A stretch of DNA of 41,190 nucleotides from a virus. This document shows positions 16,593 through 24,862 of the stretch, in pieces (position 1 is the stretch's first letter; every line of letters starts with the position of its first letter). A program made the translations under genes and the position numbers. The stretch spans positions 1 to 41,190 of the IMG/VR virus record IMGVR_UViG_3300017783_000060. The stretch is one strand, 5' to 3'. The notes beneath the pieces are model-generated. The model was given only the letters and a program-made list of their open reading frames with translations, did not search any database and was not told the DNA's origin.

Positions 16593-19500
16593 ATGGCAGA
16601 AATTAAACTCGGTAGAATTAGATTTATTTGGAAAGATGCATGGACAGCATCCGCTGAATATCTAAAAGATGATGTAATTAGATATGGCGGTAGAACCTAT
16701 GTATGTATAACCGGACATACAGCTACTACTAATTTCTATGACGACTTAGTAAACTGGAATAAGTTTAGTGATGGTACAGACTGGAAAGCAGACTGGACAC
16801 AAGCAACTTTTTACAAAATAAATGACATCGTAAGATATGGTGGTATTATTTACATTTGTAATACAGGACATACAGCACAAGCAACACTAGAAGCTGATCA
16901 ATCAAAATGGGATCAGTTTGCTACTTCAATTGACTGGAAAGATAATTGGACAGCTGCAACTGTTTACAAAGCAAATGACTTGGTAAAATATGGTGGTAAC
17001 ATTTACTTGTGTAACACTGGTCACACTGCCGCGGCTAGTAACGCACTTGGACTTGAGCAAGATATTTTAAAATGGGACTTGTTCTCAGAAGGTCAAGATT
17101 GGAAACAAAATTGGGCAATTAACTCACGTTACAAAATCAACGATATGGTTAAGTACGGTGGTACTGTTTACATTTGTAATACAGGACATACATCAGCCGC
17201 TACATTAACATTAGGTTTAGAAGACGATCAATCAAAATGGGATTACTTAAACAAAGGTATTGACTACAAAGGTGAATGGACTAACTCAACACGTTATAAA
17301 GTTAACGATGTTGTATTATTTGGTGCTACACTTTGGATTGTTACAACTGAACACACATCAGTTGCTACTAATCCTGATTCGCAGTTAGGTACACTACAAG
17401 CTGATATTGCTAACTGGGATAAATTTGTTCCAGGAATGGAATTTGAAAACACATGGTCAGGATATGAAAGATATCAACCAGGTGACTTTGTAACTTACGG
17501 TGGTAACCAATATGTTGCTAACGATAACGTTTACGCAGAAGTTCCGTCAAGTAGTGCTAAATGGGATCTAGTTACAACAGGATTTCATCTTAGAGGATCT
17601 TGGGGTGATGACTCTACAAACACAGAATACAAAATTGGTGATGTTGTAAGATTAGGTGGCTACACATATGTTGCTATAGCTGATCATCAAAATCAACGTC
17701 CACCAAACACTACATATTGGGCAAGATTAAACCAAGGTATTGAATGGAAAGATACTTGGTCTAATGCTACACTTTATGACGCAGGAGATGCTGTACGTGA
17801 AGGTTTAATTAGTTATGTTTGTATTCTTGCACATACATCAAGCGGTACTAATAAACCATCAGCAGATTCATTAGGAACATACTGGAATAACGTAGCATCG
17901 GGTGCTGAGGAAAGTGCTTTAACAACTGAAGGTGATATACTTTATTACAGTGGTTCAGGTCCAGCAAGATTACCAATTGGTACAGAAGGTCAAGTATTAA
18001 GTGTTGCTGGTACAGGCGTTCCAGAATGGAAAGACTTCGCAACAACACCAGATGTATATTATGTTGCTACTAACGGTGTAAATAATCCGTATCCAACAAA
18101 CGGCGGAACACTAGATCGTCCTTGGAAATCAATTCGTTACGCATGTGAAGAAATTGAAAAAGGTCCACGTAATCCAAACGCGGTAACATTGTTAGAAGAA
18201 AACAGAATGTTCATAGCATTTGAAACTGCTAAATGGGCTAAAAGACAAATCATTACACAAACATCACCATTCTTTATTGGTTTTGCTTTTGATGAAGCTA
18301 AGTTCCAAAGACTAGCAGGAATTGTACTTGATTACGCTTTAAGAGATCTAAGACAAGGCGGAAATAAACATATCAGAGACTTAGCTACTTTAATTAAAGC
18401 TCAAACAGATGGCGATTACTTTACGTCAGGTTCTGAAACACAAAATACTGCGGCGTTAGACTTTGTAGTTGATCTAGTAGAAGACGTACTAGATAGTGCT
18501 ACACCTCCAGCAGATTATCAAGATTTAGATAGTGTTGCTTCATCTGATAGATACTTACAAATCAAAGACGCTACAAGAGTTGAAGAGCCAAATGCGCTTG
18601 CAGCAATTACAGCATCAGTTGCTATTGCTAAAAGTACTATTTCATTAATGGGTGGTTACACAATCCCAGCATTAGTAAAAACACACAAAGTTGTATTTGT
18701 AAAAACAGGTACATACACTGAAGTACTTCCAATTAGAGTTCCAGAAAGAACAGCAGTTGTAGGTGACGAACTACGTTCAACAAGAGTTGAACCAGCAGGA
18801 AGTGTAACAAACTCAAATGATACAACTTATTCACTAGCTGGTATTTTACATATGAAGAGTATTTTAAGTGCTATTTGTCAAGGTACAGATATTACTGAGC
18901 AATCAGGTAACAACTTAACTCAGAATATATCTAAACCATTAAGTACATCAACAGTGGGTACTATTGTTTCTAATTTAGCACAAGAACTATATGACAAAAT
19001 TGACTATGACATTAACGGAGCATCAGGAGACTCTACAGCACCAGTGTTTAGAGGAACTAATACGTTTGTTGATGATCAAGACAAGTTTGCGGCAATGCGT
19101 TTGTTAAAATTAAACAAATCATATATTGCTAGAGATGTAACAAAATATATTAACGCAAACTATCCTTCATATACATTTGATGAACCAGCATGTGAAGCAG
19201 ATGTAAAACATTACATTGACGCATTTATATATGACTTAGAACAAAGTTATACAGGTGGCGGCACAGAAGGTAGTAACTATGCTACATTAATAGCAGGTCA
19301 AATGTATTCAAATAGTGTTAACGGAAGTACAAAAGAAAATATGTACTTGCTACGTGATGCTACTGGTGTTAGAAATCAATCACTAGGCGGATTAAGCGGA
19401 ACATTAGGTAGTGCAAATGCGTATGGAACTAAGCGTCCAGACACAGGAGCATACTGTGCTCTTGATCCAGGTTGGGGTCCAGATGATGATCGTGTATGGA

Positions 19501-21449
19501 TTAGTACACGTTCTCCATATGTACAAGGTGTATCAAACTTTGGTACAGCGTGTGTTGGACTTAAAGTTGATGGAGATTTACATAACGGTGGTAACGACTC
19601 GATTGTTGCTAACGACTTTACACAAATTTTAAGTGATGGTATTGGTGCGTGGGTAACTAACCTAGGTAGAGCAGAACTTGTTAGTATCTTCTCATACTAC
19701 GGACATATTGGTTACCTAGCTGAAAACGGCGGTAAGATACGTGGTACTAATGGTAACTGTTCATACGGTGATCATGGTGCGGTATCAGAAGGCGTTGACG
19801 CAACAGAGATTCCAATTACAGGAACTGTCAACAACAGAAAACTAGAAGCACAGATTGGTAGAGCATTAACAGACGGTAGTGAAATTATTCACTTTGAATA
19901 CACTAACGCAGGTAATAACTACACAAGCGGAACTTATACAATTAGTGGTAATGGTTACGGTGCTGTTATTGATAATGCTAATGTTGTAAACAATGGTATT
20001 TTTGAAGTAAGATTAAAAAATCCAGATGACGGATCAACATTTAGTGAAACTGATCTTGATGGTGATGGAACATTAAATGACGCAGACACAGTAGGTGGAC
20101 GCGGATATTCAACAAGTTCTAACACAGCACAGGCTGGTAGTACAACTACTATTACATTGTCAAACACTGAAACAGCAAACAATACAAAATACGTTGGTAT
20201 GAGAATTGTTATTACAGCTGGTGTTGGCGCTGGACAGTATGGTATTATTACAGCATACAATTCAGGTACTAAAATTGCTAACATTGCTAAAGAATCAGAT
20301 AGTACAGCAGGTTGGGATAACTTCCACCATAGTAACGCTGTAGAATCAACACTTGATGCTACAACAGCATACACTATTGAGCCAAGAGTAAGAATTACAG
20401 GCGGCGGTGGTAGTGGCGCTATTATTAGAGCTAAAGTTGCTACTGGAAGAATTACACAGTTCTTTATTGTTAATCCAGGTAGTGGATATACATCTACTCC
20501 AACATTAACAATTACAGATCCAAGTGAAACACTACTATGTCCAACAGAAGTTAGAGTTGGAAGTGGTGTATTAACTCAACCTACATTTAGTGCTAGAGGT
20601 ACAGACTTTGAAACAGCTGGCGCTACAGTAGTAGGCGATGGGTACGCAGATATCTTCCAATCAGTTAACTTCTTAAATGTTGAAGGATTATCAGATGTAC
20701 CAACAGAAGGTGCTAATTTACAAATTGCTGGCGATAGTAGATACTTTAAAATTGTGTTTGTAAGAGAACTATTAGGAAGCGCAGGCAACTATAGTTGTAA
20801 CTTACAAATATCACCAGACACAGGTATTGAAAGCGCACCAGCACATGGTACATCAGTTACAATGCGCAGACGTTATTCACAAGTACGATTAACAGGACAC
20901 GATTTCCTAGATATTGGTACTGGTAACTTAACAGAAACAAATTATCCAAACACACCAACTTATCCAAATGATCCAAATGATGAAGTTAAAGAATTTGGCG
21001 GAGGCAGAGTGTTCTACACAAGTACTGACCAAGATGGTAACTTTAGAGTTGGACGTTTGTTTAATGTGGAGCAATCAACAGGTAGTGCGAGCTTGAATAC
21101 AAGTGCATTTAGTTTAGCAGGTCTACAAGAACTGTCACTAGGCGCAGTTGGTTTAGGACAAGGTGGCGCTACAATTAACGAATTTAGTACTGATGGAACT
21201 ATGAGTGCTAATAGTGATAACGTTGTACCAACACAAAGAGCAATTATTACATACATCAATTCACAGATTGGTGGAGGTAGTAGCTCTCTTAATGTTAACG
21301 CTGTTACAGCAGGTAAAATAAATATCACTGGAAATACAATTTCAACTACGGATAATTCACCAATTACGGTCACAACAGGTATGAACTTTAATGGCGGTGT
21401 AAGTGGAAGTCCAGTAGCAATGAGTTATTTCTTAACAAGTAAAACTTAA
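16593..21449 (+). CDS. Giant structural protein: CBM-like repeats, beta-helix and two helical insertions
   Basis: The 1618-residue protein is a paralogue of gene 11616. It has eight CBM5/12-like repeats (about residues 10-435), a linker (GDILYYSGSGPARLPIGTEGQ), a beta-helix opening with VYYVATNGVNNPYPTNGGTLDRPW at about 490, and conserved HNGGNDSIVANDFTQ and HIGYLAENGG stretches. It ends with RLTGHDFLDIGTGNL, YTSTDQDGNFRVGRLF and VPTQRAIITYI. It lacks the propeller of its paralogue but has two helical insertions, listed separately. AACGGAG 16578-16584 supports the start. The role is probably a fibre or baseplate appendage with carbohydrate-binding surfaces. Two such giants side by side suggest duplication, followed by swapping of inserted domains. 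Confidence 0.75.
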   Translation: MAEIKLGRIRFIWKDAWTASAEYLKDDVIRYGGRTYVCITGHTATTNFYDDLVNWNKFSDGTDWKADWTQATFYKINDIVRYGGIIYICNTGHTAQATLEADQSKWDQFATSIDWKDNWTAATVYKANDLVKYGGNIYLCNTGHTAAASNALGLEQDILKWDLFSEGQDWKQNWAINSRYKINDMVKYGGTVYICNTGHTSAATLTLGLEDDQSKWDYLNKGIDYKGEWTNSTRYKVNDVVLFGATLWIVTTEHTSVATNPDSQLGTLQADIANWDKFVPGMEFENTWSGYERYQPGDFVTYGGNQYVANDNVYAEVPSSSAKWDLVTTGFHLRGSWGDDSTNTEYKIGDVVRLGGYTYVAIADHQNQRPPNTTYWARLNQGIEWKDTWSNATLYDAGDAVREGLISYVCILAHTSSGTNKPSADSLGTYWNNVASGAEESALTTEGDILYYSGSGPARLPIGTEGQVLSVAGTGVPEWKDFATTPDVYYVATNGVNNPYPTNGGTLDRPWKSIRYACEEIEKGPRNPNAVTLLEENRMFIAFETAKWAKRQIITQTSPFFIGFAFDEAKFQRLAGIVLDYALRDLRQGGNKHIRDLATLIKAQTDGDYFTSGSETQNTAALDFVVDLVEDVLDSATPPADYQDLDSVASSDRYLQIKDATRVEEPNALAAITASVAIAKSTISLMGGYTIPALVKTHKVVFVKTGTYTEVLPIRVPERTAVVGDELRSTRVEPAGSVTNSNDTTYSLAGILHMKSILSAICQGTDITEQSGNNLTQNISKPLSTSTVGTIVSNLAQELYDKIDYDINGASGDSTAPVFRGTNTFVDDQDKFAAMRLLKLNKSYIARDVTKYINANYPSYTFDEPACEADVKHYIDAFIYDLEQSYTGGGTEGSNYATLIAGQMYSNSVNGSTKENMYLLRDATGVRNQSLGGLSGTLGSANAYGTKRPDTGAYCALDPGWGPDDDRVWISTRSPYVQGVSNFGTACVGLKVDGDLHNGGNDSIVANDFTQILSDGIGAWVTNLGRAELVSIFSYYGHIGYLAENGGKIRGTNGNCSYGDHGAVSEGVDATEIPITGTVNNRKLEAQIGRALTDGSEIIHFEYTNAGNNYTSGTYTISGNGYGAVIDNANVVNNGIFEVRLKNPDDGSTFSETDLDGDGTLNDADTVGGRGYSTSSNTAQAGSTTTITLSNTETANNTKYVGMRIVITAGVGAGQYGIITAYNSGTKIANIAKESDSTAGWDNFHHSNAVESTLDATTAYTIEPRVRITGGGGSGAIIRAKVATGRITQFFIVNPGSGYTSTPTLTITDPSETLLCPTEVRVGSGVLTQPTFSARGTDFETAGATVVGDGYADIFQSVNFLNVEGLSDVPTEGANLQIAGDSRYFKIVFVRELLGSAGNYSCNLQISPDTGIESAPAHGTSVTMRRRYSQVRLTGHDFLDIGTGNLTETNYPNTPTYPNDPNDEVKEFGGGRVFYTSTDQDGNFRVGRLFNVEQSTGSASLNTSAFSLAGLQELSLGAVGLGQGGATINEFSTDGTMSANSDNVVPTQRAIITYINSQIGGGSSSLNVNAVTAGKINITGNTISTTDNSPITVTTGMNFNGGVSGSPVAMSYFLTSKT
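16626..17905 (+). repeat. Eight CBM5/12-like tandem protein repeats in gene 16593
   Basis: Eight copies of the same pattern as in gene 11616 are present, more uniform in the first four, each containing a YKxNDxVxYGGxxYxCNTGH-like core. The near-identical early copies suggest recent expansion or gene conversion. Confidence 0.7.
18187..18680 (+). other. First helical insertion in gene 16593
   Basis: About residues 532-696 interrupt the beta-helix with helical sequence: ENRMFIAFETAKWAKRQI, FAFDEAKFQRLAGIVLDYAL, RDLRQGGNKHIRDL. The order N-x-x-FIA-x-E ... D-E ... D-x-x-L-x-x-GG matches the second insertion and a helical module I recall from cyanophage tail proteins. Confidence 0.55.
18850..19365 (+). 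other. Second helical insertion in gene 16593
   Basis: About residues 753-925 contain LLKLNKSYIARDVTKYINAN, YPSYTFDEPACEADVKHYID, and AFIYDLEQSYTGG. This is the 'NKxFIxxEVxxYxxxxYPxxxYDxxxCxxDxxxxIDA' helical module I associate with marine myovirus structural proteins. It is a diverged second copy of the first insertion. Confidence 0.6.
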
Positions 21450-21452
21450 TGG

Positions 21453-21460
21453 CTAAATAC
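21453..21460 (+). promoter_or_regulatory. T4-late-type promoter motif GCTAAATA
   Basis: The motif is four bases after the stop of the giant gene and 18 bases before the ATG at 21479. TATAGGAG between them supplies the ribosome site. It is the same variant as at 7054. Confidence 0.5.
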
Positions 21461-21478
21461 TATATAGGAGTGTAAAAA

Positions 21479-21805
21479 ATGGCATCAGGAATTTTAGGAT
21501 CAGTAGATCTAGGAGCAAACAGCGATTCAAGCGTATACACTGTTCCTGCCGATACTTACAGCGTTGTTACTGTATCTTTTTGTAATAGAGGATCATCAAC
21601 AGCAAGTGTAAGATTAGCAGTAGCAGGTTCTGCGTCACCAGGAGCAAATGAATATCTCGAGTATGAGACATCAATTGGACCAAACGGTGTACTTGAAAGA
21701 ACAGGTATTGTTGCGCAGGCAAGCAAGATTATTGTTTGTAGATCATCTGCAACATCTGTAACTGCGATGGTTATGGGTATTGAGACAGCCGTACCAGCGG
21801 CATAA
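21479..21805 (+). CDS. Small beta-rich virion protein, paralogue of 1767 and 10904
   Basis: The 108-residue protein carries SSVYTVPADTYSVVTVSFCN at about residues 18-38, then alternating strands (ASVRLAVAGSASPG, IIVCRSSATSVTAMVMGIE). The VYTVPA...V..N pattern ties it to the genes at 1767 and 10904. Like the latter, it directly follows a giant fibre gene. TAGGAG 21466-21471 supports the start, and a late-promoter-like motif is just upstream. No enzyme motif is visible. A small fibre-associated or decoration protein is the simplest reading. Confidence 0.65.
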   Translation: MASGILGSVDLGANSDSSVYTVPADTYSVVTVSFCNRGSSTASVRLAVAGSASPGANEYLEYETSIGPNGVLERTGIVAQASKIIVCRSSATSVTAMVMGIETAVPAA

Positions 21806-21826
21806 ACATAAGGATAGGATAAAGAC

Positions 21827-22276
21827 ATGGGTAGAAGAATTTCAATAGGTTCACCAGGCTTAACAGTTCCTTTCGGTAATACAGCACAGCGAACCGCAGA
21901 TGCTGGGCAAGGTGCAATTAGATTCAACACAGAGATTGGTGTTTTAGAATTATATAATGGCACAGCTTGGATACCTGTGGGAGTCCTAAACGGCAGAATG
22001 GTAACAGGTACCACTACTGCTGCATCAGGAGAACAGTTGTTCGTAGACACTAACGGTGGAGGTTATACAATTAATCTTCCAGGTTCACCTACAATGGGTG
22101 ATATTGTAAGATTTTATGACATTCGTAAAACGTTTGATAGTAATAACCTTACAATTGGTAGAAACAGCAAACTTATCCAAGGTGATAGTGCAAATATGAC
22201 AGTTAATACCGAAGGCGCGGCATTTGACCTGGTTTATTCAGGCGACACATACGGTTGGCGTGTATTCACTGTATAA
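21827..22276 (+). CDS. Short tail-fibre-type protein with AQR module
   Basis: The 149-residue protein starts MGRRISIGSPGLTVPFGNTAQR and continues GAIRFNTEIGVLELYNGTAWIPVG, the same fibre module as in genes 2112, 2671 and 7181. The C-terminal half (TINLPGSPTMGDIVRFYDIR, GAAFDLVYSGDTYGWRVFTV) resembles a beta-sandwich seen in marine phage fibre proteins. There is no signal peptide or membrane segment. AGGATAGGATAAAG precedes the ATG. It sits between a small structural gene and the Cys-rich fibre trio, so it may be a connector or adaptor for those fibres; this is inference. Confidence 0.65.
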   Translation: MGRRISIGSPGLTVPFGNTAQRTADAGQGAIRFNTEIGVLELYNGTAWIPVGVLNGRMVTGTTTAASGEQLFVDTNGGGYTINLPGSPTMGDIVRFYDIRKTFDSNNLTIGRNSKLIQGDSANMTVNTEGAAFDLVYSGDTYGWRVFTV

Positions 22277-22295
22277 CGATTGAGGAAACAAGATA

Positions 22296-23135
22296 ATGGC
22301 ATCGTATGCAAGTTATAAAAAAGTCACATCAGATAGTATCCCATCGGGCGCAATAACAGCGGCAAAATTACAAGCCGGTGCTGGAGCGTGTCGTAAGGTA
22401 CAATGGATTTACAACGAACGAGGTTTACGTTGTCACCAGTGTGCTAGAGAGTCAGGCTGTTGTGAACAAGCAAACGGTAAGTGCTGTTATTGGTGTGTTC
22501 CAGACAACGTATATAAAGTAACATTTGAAATTTGGAGTGGCGGCGGCGGAGGCCCAGGTCACACATGTTGTAATTGTTGTTCATTTTCAATTGGTGGATT
22601 CGGCGGTAACTACGCAACTAAAACAATTGATACTAATCCAGGATGTCAGTATAGTGTATGTGCAGGAGGCAGTTGGCCTTGTGGTAAATCACACACATGT
22701 ACAGCAGGTATGGGATGTAGAAGTTATGTAAACGGACATAACCTAAGTAATTATTGTACAGACGGCGGATGTCCAGGTTGGATGTGTAACGGAGATGCGT
22801 GGGGTCAAAGACACGCTGTAACTAGTTGTGCTAACTGTAGAATTTGTGGTATCTTTGGAGCTGATTTTGGCTTTTCAGGAGATGCTGGTATTAAAGCAGG
22901 TACAACAACTTGTAGATGTCATGGACAAACAAGTTGGACAGGATCTGGTGCTGGTATGGGCATGTATATGGCTACTATGACAAACGAAGCATGGTGTGCT
23001 TGTGGATGTCATATTCCGTGGCCAGCAGGCGGAGGTACATCAGGAACATCAAGTTATTGTAATAACTGGGCAAAATGTTGTGCGGGTGGTTCAGGCCAAG
23101 GCGCATCAGGCATAGTAAAGATTACATTTGTATAA
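22296..23135 (+). CDS. Cys/Gly/Trp-rich tail-fibre protein, copy 1
   Basis: The 279-residue protein opens like a phage fibre (SYASYKKVTSDSIPSGAITAAKL). A glycine-rich tip-type domain follows, bounded by VTFEIWSGGGGGPG and GASGIVKITFV. I count 31 Cys (11%), many paired: CHQC, CCEQANGKCCYWC, CCNCC, CPGWMC, CANCRIC, CACGC, KCC. About ten Trp are also present. Gly-rich fibre domains are common in phages, but this Cys content is unusual. The residues could form disulphides in the virion or bind metal. GAGGAAAC precedes the start. Two close paralogues follow at 10-12 base spacing. Receptor binding is inferred from fibre-like ends and location. Confidence 0.7.
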   Translation: MASYASYKKVTSDSIPSGAITAAKLQAGAGACRKVQWIYNERGLRCHQCARESGCCEQANGKCCYWCVPDNVYKVTFEIWSGGGGGPGHTCCNCCSFSIGGFGGNYATKTIDTNPGCQYSVCAGGSWPCGKSHTCTAGMGCRSYVNGHNLSNYCTDGGCPGWMCNGDAWGQRHAVTSCANCRICGIFGADFGFSGDAGIKAGTTTCRCHGQTSWTGSGAGMGMYMATMTNEAWCACGCHIPWPAGGGTSGTSSYCNNWAKCCAGGSGQGASGIVKITFV

Positions 23136-23144
23136 GGAAAAAGA

Positions 23145-23981
23145 ATGGCAACGTATTCAAGTTATAAAACATTAACAGCAGACAACTTCGAAGATAATAG
23201 TATTACGGCGGCTAAACTAGGCGCTCAAGCTGGTAACAAATATGACTCATTTTATGTTTATAACGAGCGTGGAATGGCATGTCAACACTGTGCTGATAAC
23301 GGAAACTGTTGCCAACAAGCAAATGGTAAATGTTGTTACTGGACAGCTCCAGCAAATGTTTCTAGAGTAACATTTGAAATTTGGAGTGGCGGTGGAGCAG
23401 GAGCAGGCGGCACATGCTGTAACTGTTGTATGCACTCAGCAGGTGGATCAGGTGGTAACTACGCAGTAAAAAGTATTAGTACGTGTCCTGGCTGTCAATA
23501 TTCAATTTGTGCTGGCGGTACATGGCCATGTTCAAAATCACATACTTGTACAGCAGGTATGGGATGTAAGAGTTATGTAAATGGATATAACCTAAGTAAT
23601 TTTTGTGCTACAGGTGGTTGCCCAGGATGGATGTGTAATGGAGACGCATGGGGTCCTAGACACACACAAACATGTGGTAACTGTAATATATGCGGAATTT
23701 TTGGAGCAGACTTTGGAATTATGGGATCAACCGGAGTAACAGGCGGACACGGTGGATGTCAATGTAAATCAGGAGACTGGGGCATGACAGGATCAGCACC
23801 TTTTGTAGGTAAAAGATTTGCTGGTTCAAACGCAGAAGCATGGTGTAACTGTGCTTGTTATACGAACTGGCCTGCAGGTGGCGGACAAACAGGACAAAGT
23901 TCATATTGTGGTAACTGGGCAAAATGTTGCGCAGGCGGTAATATGGGTGGCTCAGGATTAGTTAAGGTAACATTCGCTTAA
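23145..23981 (+). CDS. Cys/Gly/Trp-rich tail-fibre protein, copy 2
   Basis: The 278-residue paralogue has the same fibre-like start (TADNFEDNSITAAKLGAQ), the VTFEIWSGGG and GSGLVKVTFA boundaries, and 30 Cys by my count in nearly the same positions. It differs from copies 1 and 3 by CCYWT instead of CCYWC, an extra Cys in STCPGC, and its own sequence between GIFGADFG and the final AWCNCAC block. Conservation of Cys positions with variable intervening residues suggests a constrained scaffold and a variable binding surface. AAGGAAAAAG precedes the start. Confidence 0.7.
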   Translation: MATYSSYKTLTADNFEDNSITAAKLGAQAGNKYDSFYVYNERGMACQHCADNGNCCQQANGKCCYWTAPANVSRVTFEIWSGGGAGAGGTCCNCCMHSAGGSGGNYAVKSISTCPGCQYSICAGGTWPCSKSHTCTAGMGCKSYVNGYNLSNFCATGGCPGWMCNGDAWGPRHTQTCGNCNICGIFGADFGIMGSTGVTGGHGGCQCKSGDWGMTGSAPFVGKRFAGSNAEAWCNCACYTNWPAGGGQTGQSSYCGNWAKCCAGGNMGGSGLVKVTFA

Positions 23982-23993
23982 GGAAAGATAAAA

Positions 23994-24830
23994 ATGGCAA
24001 CATACGCAAGTTATAAAAAAGTACCAGGTGAATCAATTGTAGACGGTAGTATTACAAGTGATGATATTGCCCACGGTAACGGTAACAACTACGGAGTACA
24101 ATGGATTTACAATTCTCGTGGCATGGTTTGCCATGCTTGTGCTAGACAAAGTGGTTGTTGCGAACAAGCAAATGGTAAATGTTGTTACTGGTGTGTTCCA
24201 AATGGAGCAAGTACAGTAACATTTGAAATTTGGTCAGGTGGAGGCGGCGCTCCAGGCATGACTTGTTGTAACTGTTGTTCTTTCTCAATTGGTGGAGCAG
24301 GTGGTAGTTATGCTACTAAAACAATTAGTACATCTCCAGGATGTCAATACAGTGTATGCGCAGGTGGCTCATGGCCATGTGGTAAAGCACATACTTGTGT
24401 AGCAGGAATGGGTTGTAAATCATACATTAACGGACATAATTTGTCAAACTTCTGTGTAGAAGGTGGCTGTCCGGGTTGGATGTGTAATGGTGATGCTTGG
24501 GGACCAAGACATACACATACATGTTCTAACTGTAGAGTATGTGGAATATTTGGCGCAGATTTTGGAATGATGGGAACAAGTGGTACAGAACCAGGACATG
24601 GTGGCTGTCACTGCTGGTATACTTATTCATTCTCAGGTTCAGCACCGATGATCGGTAAACAGCAAGTAGGCGTTACTAACGTTTCTTGGTGTTCATGTGG
24701 TTGTCATATTGATTGGCCAGCAGGCGGTGGACAATCGGGTGTTAGTTCATATTGTGGAAACTGGGCCAAGTGTTGTGGTGGCGGATCAGGTCAAGGCGGA
24801 TCTGGTGTAGTCAGAATAACATTTATGTAG
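23994..24830 (+). CDS. Cys/Gly/Trp-rich tail-fibre protein, copy 3
   Basis: The 278-residue third paralogue has the fibre start VPGESIVDGSITSDDI and the blocks CHAC, CCEQANGKCCYWC, CCNCC, CPGWMC, CSNCRVC, CSCGC and KCC, with 30 Cys by my count. It ends GGSGVVRITFM. It is closer to copy 1 in the first half and to copy 2 in the GTSGTEPGHGGCHC/GSAPMIGK stretch, which hints at exchange between copies. AAGGAAAG precedes the start. It is the last of the trio and is followed by a late-promoter-like site and the chaperone gene. Confidence 0.7.
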   Translation: MATYASYKKVPGESIVDGSITSDDIAHGNGNNYGVQWIYNSRGMVCHACARQSGCCEQANGKCCYWCVPNGASTVTFEIWSGGGGAPGMTCCNCCSFSIGGAGGSYATKTISTSPGCQYSVCAGGSWPCGKAHTCVAGMGCKSYINGHNLSNFCVEGGCPGWMCNGDAWGPRHTHTCSNCRVCGIFGADFGMMGTSGTEPGHGGCHCWYTYSFSGSAPMIGKQQVGVTNVSWCSCGCHIDWPAGGGQSGVSSYCGNWAKCCGGGSGQGGSGVVRITFM

Positions 24831-24835
24831 ATAAT

Positions 24836-24843
24836 GATAAATA
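24836..24843 (+). promoter_or_regulatory. T4-late-type promoter motif GATAAATA
   Basis: The motif follows the stop of the third Cys-rich gene by five bases and precedes the chaperone ATG by 19. TTAGGAG lies between as ribosome site. Confidence 0.6.
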
Positions 24844-24862
24844 CTTTTAGGAGTTATATAAA

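Larger units (their letters stand above)
22296..24830 (+). repeat. Tandem array of three paralogous genes
   Basis: Three genes of 278-279 codons lie head to tail with 9-12 base gaps, each with its own ribosome site. Protein blocks and Cys positions align from end to end, so this is a gene triplication with later divergence. Confidence 0.9.

Noticed and set aside
22296-24830. Reading the Cys motifs (CxxC, CCxxC) as zinc fingers or ferredoxin-type clusters
   Set aside because: Spacing does not follow a known zinc-ribbon or 4Fe-4S pattern, and the Gly-rich fibre ends argue for a virion fibre; metal binding is left only as a possibility.
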